Below, one piece after another: positions 21,366-34,091 of a stretch of 64,000 nucleotides of DNA. Numbering within the stretch: position 1 is the stretch's first letter; each line of letters starts with the position of its first letter. The notes below the pieces were generated by a model that ran no database searches, was not told where the DNA came from, and saw nothing but the letters and a program-made list of their open reading frames with translations. The translations under genes were made by a program, and so were the position numbers. This DNA is from Metarhizium brunneum (lineage: Eukaryota; Ascomycota; Sordariomycetes; Hypocreales; Clavicipitaceae): contig NC_089423.1 in assembly GCF_013426205.1 (NCBI RefSeq), positions 930,001 through 994,000 on the forward strand. Direction: 5' to 3'.

Positions 21366-22252
21366 TTAGAAACCTTTCAACTCCTTCTCCATCTGCTCAA
21401 TAGTCATGAACTCCGAGTCCCTGCGCCTCCTGTCAACCTCATCAACAATGGGAGTGTTGAACTCGGCATGGAACTCATCGCCCGCGACGGGCAGTGCATT
21501 GCCCTCGGTCTGATCACGTCCTTGGCCCGCCGAAACAGCAGCACCAGCCAAGTCCCGTGCTTTTTGTCCCCCGGCACCATTCTCGGCAGTGCCGCCGCTA
21601 ATGGGAGTACCAGGTCCGGTAGAGGAAGTGTTCGTGGCCTTGCTGGCATCGTTAGAGCGCGTGGCCCGTCGAATCTTGCCGCCACCTACAACATGTCAGC
21701 TGGCATCGATGAGAGGCAAGTTTGGTTCCATACTCACAAGCCTTGTCCGTAGCGGCCGGCGCACCGGCCCTCTGGACCTTGTTCTCAAACACGCATTTGC
21801 TCCCTATTTCACGCACCATGCAGTTTGTGCATGCCCGGACCCCTGGCAAAACAGTGCAGGTTCTAAAATTATCACTGTTGTTGTCGTCTTTGCAGTTGTT
21901 GCAGGGAAAGTAATCCAAGCTGTTCCTGCGTTTGGGCATGACTGCCGGTATACACTGCAGCGCCGAGGTTTGCTATCTTAGTGGAAGCAGGGAGTTATAT
22001 TCCAGCTGTCGCCTAATGCCGCAGGTCGCTCTAGGATTCGTCGTGTCCGAAGAAAGGTCTCACTTGGGTCTGTGACGGCGCAAATGCAGTATATCGTGCA
22101 AAGTCGTTAAAGTTGGCGGGGAAGGCAGGTACCATTTTCCGAATGACTTCTCGGAGTGAGTTGAAGACTTGCATCGTTGCTAAATGGCCCGCGGGAGAGG
22201 ACGTTATATACTCGACGGGCACGCTGAACAGGCAAATCTTCTGTTCACTCAT
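21366..22252 (-). CDS. Uncharacterised Cys-rich, possibly zinc-binding protein
   Basis: complement(join(21366..21685, 21738..21972, 22064..22252)), 247 aa with clean phase. Exon 1 (ATG 22252) ends before a GTGAGA donor. Exon 2 begins after …GATAG and continues in frame into PKRRNSLDY. Residues about 79–115 carry CNNC-x(12)-C-x(8)-C-xx-C-x(8)-C (FPCNNCKDD, FRTC, RACTNC, GSKC), a spacing that could chelate one or two zincs and loosely recalls fungal C6 factors without matching Zn2Cys6. The C-terminal half is Gly/Ala/Ser-rich and ends in an acidic–basic helix (DEVDRRRRDSEFMTIEQMEKELKGF). I do not recognise the family; a nuclear regulator is possible. A further 5' exon cannot be excluded. Confidence 0.65.
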
Positions 22253-25200
22253 TCACGTAGATGCAGACCTAATGACAAAATCGCAGAAGTTTATGAAGAC
22301 CTGTAGAGCTGTGACGGGGGGAAACGCGATGCGATGTTCGACTCGAGTTTGGGGGGGGTGTGATGGAGGACTTTGCAGCACGGGATTCACTTGGCTTTGT
22401 TGGATGCCAGAGTCGACGGGCCATTGTCGATGGTGCAGTGTCTATTGTTGCCCGTCTAACGTGACTGCTGTCTCATGCTCATCCGGATGGGAGGAATGGG
22501 CTCTTTTGTTGCCAGTATCTCTTTGTTCGTGCGCGAGGAGTGTCCATTCACCACATTTATGTATCGGTACGCTCGGAACTGCCGATGGCGAAAGTGAGTA
22601 CATGCTCCCCTTGGCTGTGCATCCCCCCTTAACCAGGGATGTTGATGGTATGGGAGCAGAGTTTAAAGAATGACTCTGCAGAACGTCTGTCTATAGCGTA
22701 CCGTTATGAACGATGAAGTATCGTTCTAGCTCTAGCTCAACTGGGGTTTTTGCCAGAATCACGGCCATGTAATCCGTCAGGGATGATGGATCGCGAGGTT
22801 AAAAGCGTGGACACAGCGTGGGAGCAATGTTCACACAAGAGGATGATCCCCTCATTAAATTAAAAGGAGAACTTGAACTCTCCTGGGCAGAGATTCACGC
22901 CCGGCTTAGCCACAAACTGCCTGGCGTTTAAAAGAGGTTCTTCAGGTTCACTACTATATAAGATTAAAGTGCCGTGGGTAATCTTTCGGTGGTGTTTGCT
23001 AGATCACGTCTAATTTCAGCACCTAAGAAGGGTTTTTCAGCCGTTCTACTTTCGTTATCGTGTGTGCAGGACTGTATAGGCGTCCAAGTACCAGCGCTAC
23101 TCGCCGCATCGATTCAGTTTGGTTCAAAATGCCAGGGAAAATCCGACATACCCCTTGTCCTCACCCGCATATATTCAGCTCCCCACGGTGGCAATGCCTG
23201 TCATCACAACATGAATTTGTACCTATTTCTTGCTCTTGTTGCCTTTTTCCAGGCACTATCGCACGTAAACGTGGTGACATGTCCGTTTGCTGTGTTTTTA
23301 AAGTCTGTTTATGAGACGTGTCGCAGATACAAGAATCGGCCCCAAAGAGGACTTATAGCGAAGCGTATCAGCCCCTTATGAGCGGCAGGGTTATATCAAT
23401 AAAATTATTGTCAATCTGCCGAGCGACAGATGGCGCCAAATATCTCGGTTTCCATGTGCACGTGTAAAGGTCATTTTTGGCCTGCAAGGACACTTCTAAA
23501 CACCAGGCGGGTAATACACCAACACCCTATCCTACAAGACGTAAATGTAAAGCTCCTTCAGCAAATCTCAAGCAAGCAGTCAAACAAGGGCTCTTCCATG
23601 CTAATTTTGTGCTTCCCACGGTCTATGCGATTTCTGATTGTGTCCCGGGGCCACAACACCACCCACGAATAAGTACATTGGTTTCTGGGTCTTGCAGCTC
23701 CTTTCAGCTAGAGGCCCATTGAGAATCTGGACAAGGTTTCGTCTTTTGTGACGGTCCGAAGCCCGAGCAATATCTTACTTTGTGTGCTTCAGTGCTTTCA
23801 CTCGTACCAGTGCAATTTCAATCAGCTCGTAGGTCTGGCGCCCAGGCTTTGTGTCGATGCAAGTACTGGAAACAGTGAACAAAAGCACCGGACCACAAAC
23901 GGCTTTATTTATCGATCCTGTCCTTGGAAAGACGAATGTGTTTGACAATCGACAGACGTTGGTTTTTGGATGGACCTGTAAGAACTCGTCCAAAGTACAA
24001 GGGTTAGGGTTGTGCAGAAAATGCGGAGGCGTCTTCTGCACCAATAGCAAAGCGATGTGCCACATTGAGCACGTCTAGCCGCAGGAAGGATGCCGAGCCG
24101 CGTGTGCCCAGCCTCTATGGCTCACGGCTCACAGTGGGTACCAGCCCCAACATTGAAGCGGCTTTGGCAACTTTGAAGGGTCAAGTCAATTATTGACCCC
24201 ACGGGGGTGTTCTGGGACTGAACATGTCAATGCAGCATACCAGGCATGTCTGGTCAATACAATGCTCATCACTCATTGGGTACGGCATGGTTGCCTCCAT
24301 GCGAGCAAGTTCCGAGCCCCGAACACACGGTCCCCATGAGCCTCGTCCTTTCTGCGCGTCCTGCAGGGATGACCCGACCATGTATGCACAACTGTTTCTA
24401 ATAAAGACGTTTGCATTACTTTTGAGTTGTCGCAGGAATTGTGCGTAAAGAGAATGGCAGCATGTTTCTCGCGGAAGCTGCCGAGTAACCAGTAAACAAC
24501 GGCTCAAGTGCAATTAGCAAGCCTGAGCCATTGACCAGAAGCAAGACTCGGGCATCCCAAAAGGACACTGCCATGGTGATTTGGCAATGCCATGTGTCAA
24601 TTTTTCGCACTTGGACGAGAGGAGTAACCAGAAATGTTCAGTTGGTGACAGTCCATAGAAACATGAATCGGTCTTAGGGTCTTGATCTGAAAGTGTTTTT
24701 GTCACGACGACGATATGCGGTAGCGGATATAAACATGGTGGCAGGGTCCCGCTACCAGGTATTAGAGCACAGGACGGGAATTGCCAGACGGGCATGACAC
24801 CTTGGCTGCAAAGGAGGAAAGAAAAGGTCGCCGACACCCATCGTGACTAAATCGCCCTTGTGATGGGATGGTCTTGGTCGCAAGTGAAGTTGCATCTTGC
24901 TCAGATCTCGCAGATATCAGGCCAACCCACATCTAGCAACCCTTACCCCCTACGTACTGCCTCAGCCTTGATTCTCACCCATTTCTACTCTGTCGTCAAA
25001 TAGGAATCGATACAAAGTCCAAGAAACTTCGTCTCGTGGACCCTGAACCTTCTGAGACGTCACCAACCGTGGTCATGATGCATCGCCCAAGCACCGCGGC
25101 TGCCTAGACAAAGGGCCAGATCTGCCTCACATCATTCAAAAGAAACAAAAAAAGAGGGGAGCTTTACTTGAGTACTTCTCTCAGATCATGAACACCCGCC

Positions 25201-26536
25201 TCGTTCCTTTGCACTGCATCTATTCGCCAAGCATGACAATAGTAGGCTAGCTTCGAGTGCCCGTGTCGGTTGTAAGTCATCTCTACGCAATAGTCTCCCT
25301 CATTCACCCGCCGCCCCATGAGCCACGGCCATCCTCCCCAATGTCAACCATCGTTCGATCAGTGCTCTTCCAGCGCCGCCGCCGCAGCTCCGCTTCCCGT
25401 CCACCAAGCGCTCAGCACAGCAACCAACATCCTCGCAAGAAGCCTGACGGCGCGTTCACAGATGAGAATGCACCCATCGCCGCGCCTCCGATGCCCGTGC
25501 CGTGCCCGTGCTTTGATGAGAAAAGCCTGTCCTTGCTCTCTCCGGATCATGATTGATACTTTGCTCAGCGCCGCCAGTGAATTGCTGCTCCCCGCAGATT
25601 CGGTTAATGAACTACCAGGCGCTGAAAGACAATGACGCGCCCGTGTGCCACGTCCACCGACAAAGACGAATTGGTCGAGGGCGAAACGTCAGCAGGGGGC
25701 CTGGACGAGGAGGATGCGGGCGAGCATGCGTCAGGGGACGCCGAGACCAAAGCGACTAGGGGACGTACAAAAGACAAGTCGGACATTAGGGGACGATTCT
25801 CCGCGTGCCCGGTATGATTTCCGAGTACGCCGTATTGTCACGAGCAAGAGAGGCGGAAATCGAGTGGTGATGCGTGTATGACGGGCGGGAAACGACAAAG
25901 AATGGGTTGATAAGCCGAGCATGTTGATGGATGTTGGTAACTTAGTAGACATGTAGGGACATGCGAGCTTATGATTAAGTTGAGACAAATTAGATATAGA
26001 CACAAATCAGATAGTACACACACAGCAGATGATACAGACATGACGGTAGTCACAAGGCAACACATATTGAGTAGAGTTGCTGGTGCCATCGCACCAGCCC
26101 GATATCGCATTCATCGCCCCTGACCACAAACTATACTACTAGTTGTACATGACCTGTCCCGACAGACGGGTTTGGCGTCATCAAGCATCTTGACAAAAGA
26201 TATTCCACGCTGATCTTCTCAGGTCCGCTATTTGCAGGTGTAAAAAGTTCGCCTCGGCCAAATACCCCTCTCTCCGCAACGAAGCCGCATTTTGTAAGAG
26301 GCCACCTCCACGGGGGGTAGAGGGTCCAAACGTCATCTCCTTTATAGTCTCCCTCCCTCCGAGTCTTGGATGGCGCCCATCTTCGAAAATTCAACCACGA
26401 ACAATTCCGCAGAGTTCCCTAACCGTAAACCGTAATAAAGTATCACACAGCCCAACACCCGAAGCGTCAAGGCCGAGCAAGAGCCCACGGGTCAACACAA
26501 AACGACAGAAATGACAGACTTGGCGAGCAAGGGCGC
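22253..26536. other. Gene desert of about 4.3 kb
   Basis: I find no supportable gene on either strand. Open frames are short and overlapping and lack domains. The best candidate is a basic then acidic pair of frames at 25341–25817, discussed among rejected items. The last 350 bp before H2A.Z are likely its 3' untranslated region. No tRNA-like A/B boxes were found. Confidence 0.5.
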
Positions 26537-27535
26537 TTATGCCTCGATGGCCTGGGCCTTCTTCTTCTTCTGCTCCACCTTGAGTAGCAGGGCGCGGTTG
26601 ATGTGTGGCAAGACACCACCAAAGGCGATGGTGGCACGGATCAGCGTGTCCAACTCTTCGTCACCACGGATAGCGAGCTGTAGGTGGCGAGGAGTGATAC
26701 GCTTGACCTTGAGGTCCTTGGCAGCATTCTTAAAAAAAGATGGTTAGTAGCTAGTTGTCAAGTCGGGCAGGCAGCAACAGCCCATGCCAACGGCGCATCA
26801 GCATGAGTCATCGGGGGCACTTACGCCTGCCAATTCAAGGACTTCGGCAGTCAGATATTCGAGAACAGCGGTAACGTAGACGGCAGCTTTGGCACCAACG
26901 CGCATCTTGTTCTGGGTGTTCTGCTTGAGGAAACGCTTGACACGCCCGCAGGGGAACTAGGAGAATTCGGTTAGTCACAGCGCCATTAATGCGGTGATGG
27001 TGTCGCGATCCGGAGAGACGGCAAGGTTGAATGGCAGGACCAGGTGCTCATTTCGCATTTCGTTGTCGGCTCAGTTCCCCGCCAGCGCAACACGCGAGAG
27101 TCGGCATGAAACATGTCCGTCGCGCAAGCTGTCCTTCGCTCGTGACACGTGAAGCAGTCGATAGAGGGCGAGGCGCAAGGCGATGATGGCAGTCGTCGGG
27201 TGTTGCCACAAGCAGAGCGTCGGTCGAGTGACGCGTCGAGATGCCATGGCCGAGTAGCGGTCACGTCGGGGCGGCCACCAAGTTGAGAGACGATGTTGGC
27301 GTTCGAAGGGGGGGGCGAATTCGAGATGCGCACGCGAGGAGGACGGACCGACATCGAAGGAAGAGGCGCCATTCTCGGATCGCAAAATACAAATGGCGCA
27401 CGAGGATAGTGTTCGATGTTTTCTTACCTGAAGGCCAGCACGAGCGGAGTGGCTCTGTTGCTTCTTATGACCCTCAACGCTGGTCTTGCCCCCCGAGCTC
27501 TTCCCCCCCGAAGACTTTCCCTTGCCGCCAGGCAT
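26537..27535 (-). CDS. H2A.Z: Histone variant H2A.Z
   Basis: complement(join(26537..26728, 26825..26956, 27428..27535)), 143 aa, all exons phase 0. Exon 1 gives the acetylatable tail [18 protein letters not shown] and HSARAGLQ. Exon 2 gives [27 protein letters not shown] and the L1/alpha-2 region. Exon 3 gives the alpha-3/C-terminal docking part ([27 protein letters not shown], then [16 protein letters not shown]). The sequence [11 protein letters not shown] and the ending [10 protein letters not shown] separate it from canonical H2A, which would end in SQE. H2A.Z replaces H2A at promoters and other regulatory nucleosomes through the SWR1 complex. The first intron (471 nt) is much longer than the others in this window. 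The stop is TAA. Confidence 0.97.
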
Positions 27536-29796
27536 GTTGCTGAAATGCGTCGAAAAAAGGCTGAAGGGCGGTGAATTTGGACTCTGCGACGAAAGCTGTG
27601 TGGTTCCGCGAGCAAATAACGCGTCGGCACGATAAGGATGGTGGGATGTTTGAGCGAAGATTGGGGGGGTGCGGTCTGGCGGAGCGGCAAAAATTTAGGC
27701 TGGGCGGACGAGTGGTGGTGACATGGAGCTGCGAACTGCGAGCTTGCGTGCGGTGTGTTGCTTCGTCCAGCTGGTGTCCCAGAGCAGTGCGAGGGGCGGC
27801 ACCAGGCAATTTGATGTTTTGTTGTTGTCTGGTCTGCGGAGCGACAGGCGTCACTGTGGCGCGCCGCAGCCTACATAAGCACGGGGCCAGGCCGGCCAGT
27901 TGACGGCGCCCAGCAGCCCCGAGCAGCCCCTAGCAGTTGACCCGTGGACTTGGCTCCCAGTGCACATGTGCGCAAGTCGAGGACCACATGCAGCGAACTT
28001 TGAAGCTCTCAAGCTGGCTGCGGGTGGTGGATGGGTGGGCCGCCAAGCGCCATACTAGCCAAGGCTAGCTGGCCACTGGTTGGCCACCAAGCACGAGCTT
28101 CAGTGTTGCCAGGCTGGACCTTGGTGCTGTCCGGGTGCTGGTTACCCTGTTGCCGTGTCGCCCGCTCTCTGCTGTGAGTGAGCCAATCAGACGCAGCAGA
28201 GACGCAAGTCCCCGCTTTTCGAATTTGTTGACAGTCTGGCCGCCCGCATCCGGAACAAGTTTCATTCCGGCCATCTGACCGCCTCCACAACCACGGACAA
28301 TGTCAATGTCACATGACATGGATCCGGCGGGGCGCACGAGCCAGAAGCGCAGCTCCAGGCGAAGCGAGAGGCGGACAGCCAGGTAGTCGTTCGTAGCAAA
28401 TTGTGTGATAGTCGCGGCTGTCGTTTCTCTTCAGACGGCGCGCTCGCCATGGCGACCCGGAGTTGGCTCGTCGCAGCTGTGAAGCTGGGGGCGGCGGAAA
28501 AGGCGGTGCCCAAGGATCGACAAGAGGCATCAAGCATCAAGCATCAAGCGCCGCCATGACGCTCCATGATGCGTTGCGCCAAGTATCCGTGCCGAAAATG
28601 CCACGGCTGCGTTCCTTGGAATTCAGCTCGGGTGGTTTTCAGACTTACCGCAGCTGTCCGGAGCAAGTTCGTACAGAAGCCGCTTCACGCGGGTATCGGC
28701 ATCTGGAGCAACACGGCTGGAAGCCGTCATCAGCGAAATGTCGTTGATGGTTGCCCCAGACCTAACCCAGGCGGACGGATGCCGTCAGACGCCTCGGAAG
28801 CTGGAGCTGCGTTGTCCCGCTGTGGCTTGGTACCCGCCGATGCTGAATCTGGAAGTGCGCAGCCACGTTGAACATCGATCTGTGGCGCTTGATCCATGGC
28901 TGATCTGTTCTCTCAAGTCTCAACACCAACAATCATGGCCCGACGTGCGTCGTCGACAAAATGTGGCCGGGCCTCGCCAACGAAAAACGGAGGGGCCGCG
29001 TCTCCAGACATCGGTTTTTTGCCATTGTCAAGGCGACGCTATTCTGGCTAAACAAAACTGGCAAAAAGACAGGCCGGGTTTCTGCATGTAGATGCATCAA
29101 ACATGGAACAAAGAGACGCATTCGAGAATCGACGCTCTCTGAACACGGGCCGGACCAGCCTGCAGAATTTTTCGCCTTGTTCCAATATAATCGCACATCA
29201 TGCTGGTGAACAAAGTCGGCCTTGGACTCTCCGCGCAAGCTCCCTTCGACCATAGGAACTCTGGATGGTTCAAACGTAAGACGAGTCGAGATTGAACTGC
29301 CCATGGATCTTTGACGCTTTTGTTCGACGAGGCACTATTGGAGTATGGCCCTGGACCTTTGTGCTCCAACATAGGATCGAAGAGTACTGCATGACAAAAA
29401 GACAATGATCGCCGGCATACAAACCCATCCCATACAAAATTCGTGTTCAGTTGTCTTTCGTCAATATATCCCTTGTCTTTTTCTGCCTTGGGTCCCATAA
29501 ACCGACGATATGACGGTTTCTTAGGGCTGTTCTGCAACGCCCTCCGCGTCATTCATCGCACAGCCGCCTGTATGAACAGCACTATTCACCCCAGAATCAT
29601 TGCTCTTTATGAAAGCTCACATACCCCTGCCCTTCCTTTGACCTTTGCCTTGAACTGCGCGTCTTCTTACACCTACAGACCATACGCAAAAAGAAACAAT
29701 CGCAGCTTCACCAATGCACAATCGACACATAATATTCGCTCGGTGAACTCAACTCATTATGAATCAGATATATAGAACTAGAGCCGGCCAGCAGCC
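27536..29796. other. Intergenic between divergent genes
   Basis: 2.26 kb between H2A.Z (minus) and the Ulp1-like gene (plus). It must contain both promoters. Open frames are numerous because GC is high, but none has a domain or consistent codon use. Confidence 0.5.
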
Positions 29797-31410
29797 ATGA
29801 GCTCCTCAATACCAAATACAAAACCCCATTATGCTCATCCACGTCTCGCCCTCGCTCCAGCAATGACAGATAACCCGTTTTTCTTATACCGTCCCGACAC
29901 ACCAGGCACGCTAGGTAAAGCTAAACTCAAAGAGCGAAACTTTGTGCTCCCAAACGAAAAGGTCCAAGACCATGGGCAGCTGCCGCAGTTCATGCCCCGG
30001 ACCTGGTGGCCATCGGAACGTGATGCGGAAGAAAGCCAGGCCCGGCCTGCACTGAACCTTGCCATCGACTGGCTAGACCCCGCGGCCGTTCATCTGCTCC
30101 ACGACGACGCGACGAAGACTTACCCTCGTCTGGAGCCAATGCCCCCGTACAAAGACGACGTGTATGACGGATGCCAATGGAAAACACAACTTGCCATCGC
30201 GCACAACTTGTTTCATAAAACGCTTCAGAACGGCAATCATGTAAGTGCCATGGAGATGACGGTGCTGGTTCGCATCGTCACCTATGGCATGTTTGATTCC
30301 ACCACCTTTTTCGCGCCCTTCGTTGTAGACGGTGCAGGCGACGTTCTCAAGTCCCATTTAGACCCCAACCAAGCCGGGAAGCCGCGGGAGCTGAGGCGGC
30401 ATACAAGGGCCGGCGAACCACCCAAGGACAGTTTCAACCAGCGGGACTTGGACTGGAGCAGGACGAGGATGCGGGCGAGGCGCTGGGTCGTTGTGCCGGT
30501 TCTGCATGAGTGCCGCCAATGGAACATGACGATATTTGACCGCGAGCAGGGGCAGCTGTACATCTTTGACTGCGGAGACGACGAGGCCAGGCTCCAGAGG
30601 TTCAAGTCGGCCATCCGGGTCTGGGTGTTGTTGTTGGATATCCTCGGCCAGCGGCATAGTTTCCTGTTCTTTGTACCCCGCGTCACGAGGCAGGGCGAGA
30701 TGGAATCGGGGCCGGTCTGCGTCGCCTGGCTCATGGAAGCGCTCAGAAACCAGGTCGGCGGACAAATGACGTCCCGCGACGACAAGGTCGTAATGGCCGA
30801 GATCTCGGACGGCAACCTCTCACTGTGCAGACAATCCGGCGCGCAGGACGGGGACCACTACACCAGTTCTCTGCACTTGCGCGACTGGGTGCCCAAGGTG
30901 CCCGAGGGTGAGCGCAGTCTCAAACCAAAGGCTCAGCTGATAGCTGTTCGCAGGATCATCCGCGTCATGGTGGCGAACGAGCTGGGCTTGCGAAACCACC
31001 CCGTCATGAAGCAGAGGTACAACAAGGTCGGGGGGCGAGGGGACGATAGGCCATCATCGGCCATTACGCTCCTGAAGGAAGCCGCCAGATATGCTTTAAA
31101 CACTGGTGACGTGATGGAAGAAGAGAAATACTTCACGGGCCAAGGCGGTCAGCAATTTGCTTTGCCCACGGGGCGGCTTGTCCTGCCTTATGATGCTGAG
31201 GCGCCTCGGAGGCACAAGATGCCACGGACAAGCGCCACGCCGGCCATTGATATGGCCAAGGACGGCCTTCGTGGTCCCCCTCGGACGTCCGTCGAGTTCT
31301 TTAGAAGCTCGGACGTTCCTGAAATGCGTATCACGAGGAGAAAATCAAGGTTATATAAAAGGCGTGCCCTTGCAGCGCCAGGCAATGACAATGGCTTCAA
31401 TATCTGGTGA
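29797..31410 (+). CDS. Ulp1-like (C48-fold) protein lacking the catalytic His
   Basis: 537 residues, single exon, ATG 29797. Residues about 150–320 resemble the Ulp1/SENP cysteine-protease core: RRWVVVPVLHECRQWNMTIFD (strand plus the position of the catalytic HW), GQLYIFDCGD (Asp258) and ESGPVCVAWLMEAL (Cys308, at the place of the DCG nucleophile). The spacing Gln241–Asp258–Cys308 (17 and 50) closely matches yeast Ulp1 His514–Asp531–Cys580 (17 and 49), so the residue before Trp242 should be His but is Gln. His237 lies four residues earlier. I infer a divergent or catalytically dead SUMO-protease-like protein. The N-terminus (PRTWWPSERDAEE) and basic C-terminus (RITRRKSRLYKRRALA) are unrecognised. 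Confidence 0.65.
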   Translation: MSSSIPNTKPHYAHPRLALAPAMTDNPFFLYRPDTPGTLGKAKLKERNFVLPNEKVQDHGQLPQFMPRTWWPSERDAEESQARPALNLAIDWLDPAAVHLLHDDATKTYPRLEPMPPYKDDVYDGCQWKTQLAIAHNLFHKTLQNGNHVSAMEMTVLVRIVTYGMFDSTTFFAPFVVDGAGDVLKSHLDPNQAGKPRELRRHTRAGEPPKDSFNQRDLDWSRTRMRARRWVVVPVLHECRQWNMTIFDREQGQLYIFDCGDDEARLQRFKSAIRVWVLLLDILGQRHSFLFFVPRVTRQGEMESGPVCVAWLMEALRNQVGGQMTSRDDKVVMAEISDGNLSLCRQSGAQDGDHYTSSLHLRDWVPKVPEGERSLKPKAQLIAVRRIIRVMVANELGLRNHPVMKQRYNKVGGRGDDRPSSAITLLKEAARYALNTGDVMEEEKYFTGQGGQQFALPTGRLVLPYDAEAPRRHKMPRTSATPAIDMAKDGLRGPPRTSVEFFRSSDVPEMRITRRKSRLYKRRALAAPGNDNGFNIW

Positions 31411-32560
31411 AACAGGTTTGAGATTAGCAGTGGGCCTCATTAGAAAGGACAGAGAGTTGTCAGCATGCCAACACCCAGTATGCCGAGTCTAAAGCACGAC
31501 CTTGTGCCCTTTGCCGGCCGGCTACATTCGACGCGCCGGGTGCCTGGCTGTTGTTGGAGTCGATGTTTTGATTGCTTTCTTCCGAGTTGGAGAGGAAGTT
31601 GAGGTGAGTGGCGGGGATCCATCACTGCAGGCATTGATGTGGTAAATGCCCTCCCCTCACTCCCGCGGGTTACCCTAAACAGGTCAATCGACCTCCGTCC
31701 AAAACGCATAATTACTGCGCTCAAAGTAAAGGGAAATTAGTTAGATCAAGTTAATTATAGCTCAGTTTCTCTGGAGAAAAAACATTTTGGACGCATGTCA
31801 GTGCTAAATTTCTGCATGGAACGACACAGTATCATGAAAAATGGCAGGCGGAATAGCAGTGAGCCTACAACTGTGGTTCACTAGATAAACGCCGCCATGA
31901 GTGCACAATGAATGTTGCGGCGCTGTGAGATCTCGTACAATGATGTGCCCACCTGTGGTACACCATGGCGCCTGGTATTAGGCCAAGTTGTATAAAAATA
32001 CATCCCGCCGACAACTGCGGTGTGTCTCTACCAACATATGTGATATGTAGCAGAGCTAAACCGGCTCCAAGGTTAAAAACGAAAGAAGGGACGGAACACC
32101 TCTCCATTTGAACGGTCTGTATTCCTTGGCTTTACATATCTGGCTGCAACCCGGCCGCGGTTATTCCATCTGGACTTTCTCGAAGCACGGCATGGTAGGA
32201 CAGAGTAGCCAATGATGATGATGGCGTTCATAGGAACCCGATCTGGGCGGTCGCATAACCGAAGGCCGTGCTCCGATCGCAGGGGGGTTAGAGTCCAAGG
32301 ACACATGCACAGCATATGAACATGCATGATGCAGCTGCAGATGGACCATCACCCCGTACATGCGGACCGATCAGTGAGTTTAGGGCCGGCCTCTGCACAG
32401 GCTCGCCCGGATGCAGTCTGGTTGCGGGATCGTCTCGTCTTTGCCCTCTGCCGTTGCGCTAAAACAGGCGAGAGCTATTCTGGCGATGCCCAGATAAGTG
32501 ACTGATTGGGTGTGAAATCTCTTGTCGCCGATAATAGCAAAAGTGTCAGACATGTGTATG

Positions 32561-32570
32561 TACGGAGTAC
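32561..32570. repeat. TACGGAGTAC motif
   Basis: One copy of a near-palindromic 9–10-mer that recurs at 32698–32706 (TACTCCGTA), 34092–34105 (CTCCGTACGGAGTA), 34476–34492 (CTCCGTA-TTG-TACGGAG), 35458–35466 and 41521–41530. All lie outside genes. Confidence 0.7.
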
Positions 32571-34091
32571 AAACCTGGCCTCGATATGTACGATGAGTAC
32601 GCCGGAGTCACCAAGCTGCCACTAAAAGTGGAATCAATTCTCCTCATCGCGATATACGAGCATACAATTAAAGAAAGAGCGAGTTGTACATACATAGTAC
32701 TCCGTAGGTCCCCCAGGAACCCTATTTATAGCATCACAGGTACGTAATTTCTTGTGGCCGGAACAAAAGATGTGCTACTATACATGTACCGAGTGAGTTA
32801 AGGAACCATACATGTGTGTGGTGGCTGTGTATTTGGCAGTTGCAGACCTCGACTTAGATAGCGATAACGGCAACCCTATTGCGTTACGGCCTGTTCCCAC
32901 AGAGATGAGACAAGCGTCACCTTGCAGGAAAAGGGACCAGTCTGTCCATGTCCCGTGATTATGTGATGGTGTGAACCTCTGAGGACGGGGAGGTCGGGTG
33001 ATGAGTCGGCAGTTGATCCAACTTAGCAAGTGTCTGATGATACTCTGGATGCAGAAGACTCGTTACGGGCTTGGGAGACACTGTTTGTGTTACCAAAGCA
33101 CAGTGTCTTTACCAACCCAGAAAGGGTTGTAGTATCCCTGCTGTAATTCTTCATCCGTAAGCTCCAGGGTACAGTGTCAAGTTGGTGTTTTACATGGCCA
33201 CTATGGTCTGTCTGCGATCCCGTACGTACCTATGTATGCTCAGATACCCCAGCGACTATTTTATGCTTTATGCTGGCCTACAACTCACAACGGCTACTCA
33301 TAACCTGCCACAGGCGGTCAATGAGCGTACAGAGTACGGGGTAGTAGTATATTTGCTTCGCTCCAGGTCGCCACTCACCGACAACGGGGCCAGTCCGCTG
33401 GTCAGGACAGGGGCTGAAGGAACTTTGGCGCCAACAACGGGCCATCCCCGCCCCTGTCCCGACGCAACAGTGTCCGATTCGTTGAAGGCTGCTGAGCCGT
33501 ACATTGCAACTCATTCAGTGGCGATGACTCGATTTCGTTTTCGGCAGTATAAAATGTCCCAACAGAAGAGGGACAAGCTCTCCCTGCATGTTTCGCCGCA
33601 TACTTCATCGATTATCTTTGATATGGAGCAGGAGCCGGTCGGTCTTTGGGCGAAAATTGCGGAAGGGCTTTGCGCCTAGAAACATATTTGGATGGGCAAC
33701 ATTGACAGACAAGGCGCGACCGGATTGCGTCAAGTTTCCCAACAAGGGTCTTGTTCCGGCAAGGAGGCCGCTATCCTGGAAAAACCAGGGTCTTCCGAAT
33801 CAATGGCCCATCTTGAAATTGGAACCGGCGGCGGGCCGCATCGCACAGCCAACGCGTGGCAATCGAAAATATGAAAGGTCTAGTTCAGGGGCTGAGTAAA
33901 GAGGTGAGGAAATGAATGGCGAGGACGCGAGGAATGGGACTGGCCAACAGACCATATTGGTGCAATCCCCGGGAGCGCGCGAGCCTGTTTGGTATTATTA
34001 GAACCATTGCAACCCAAACACGCCAGGGGCGAAAGACGATTCATTTGCTCCCGCGGTACTCGGTAGGTTCGCCGTAAATCTCGAAATACTC

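Noticed and set aside
25341..25817. Basic frame (STIVRSVLFQRRRRSSAS) followed by an acidic one (DELVEGETSAGGLDEEDAGEH)
   Set aside because: Both look coding and share a frame, but no good donor/acceptor pair removes the stops between them.
33182..33899. Overlapping plus-strand frames of 60–165 codons in the gene desert
   Set aside because: The first part has unlikely composition, and neither frame continues through plausible splice sites.
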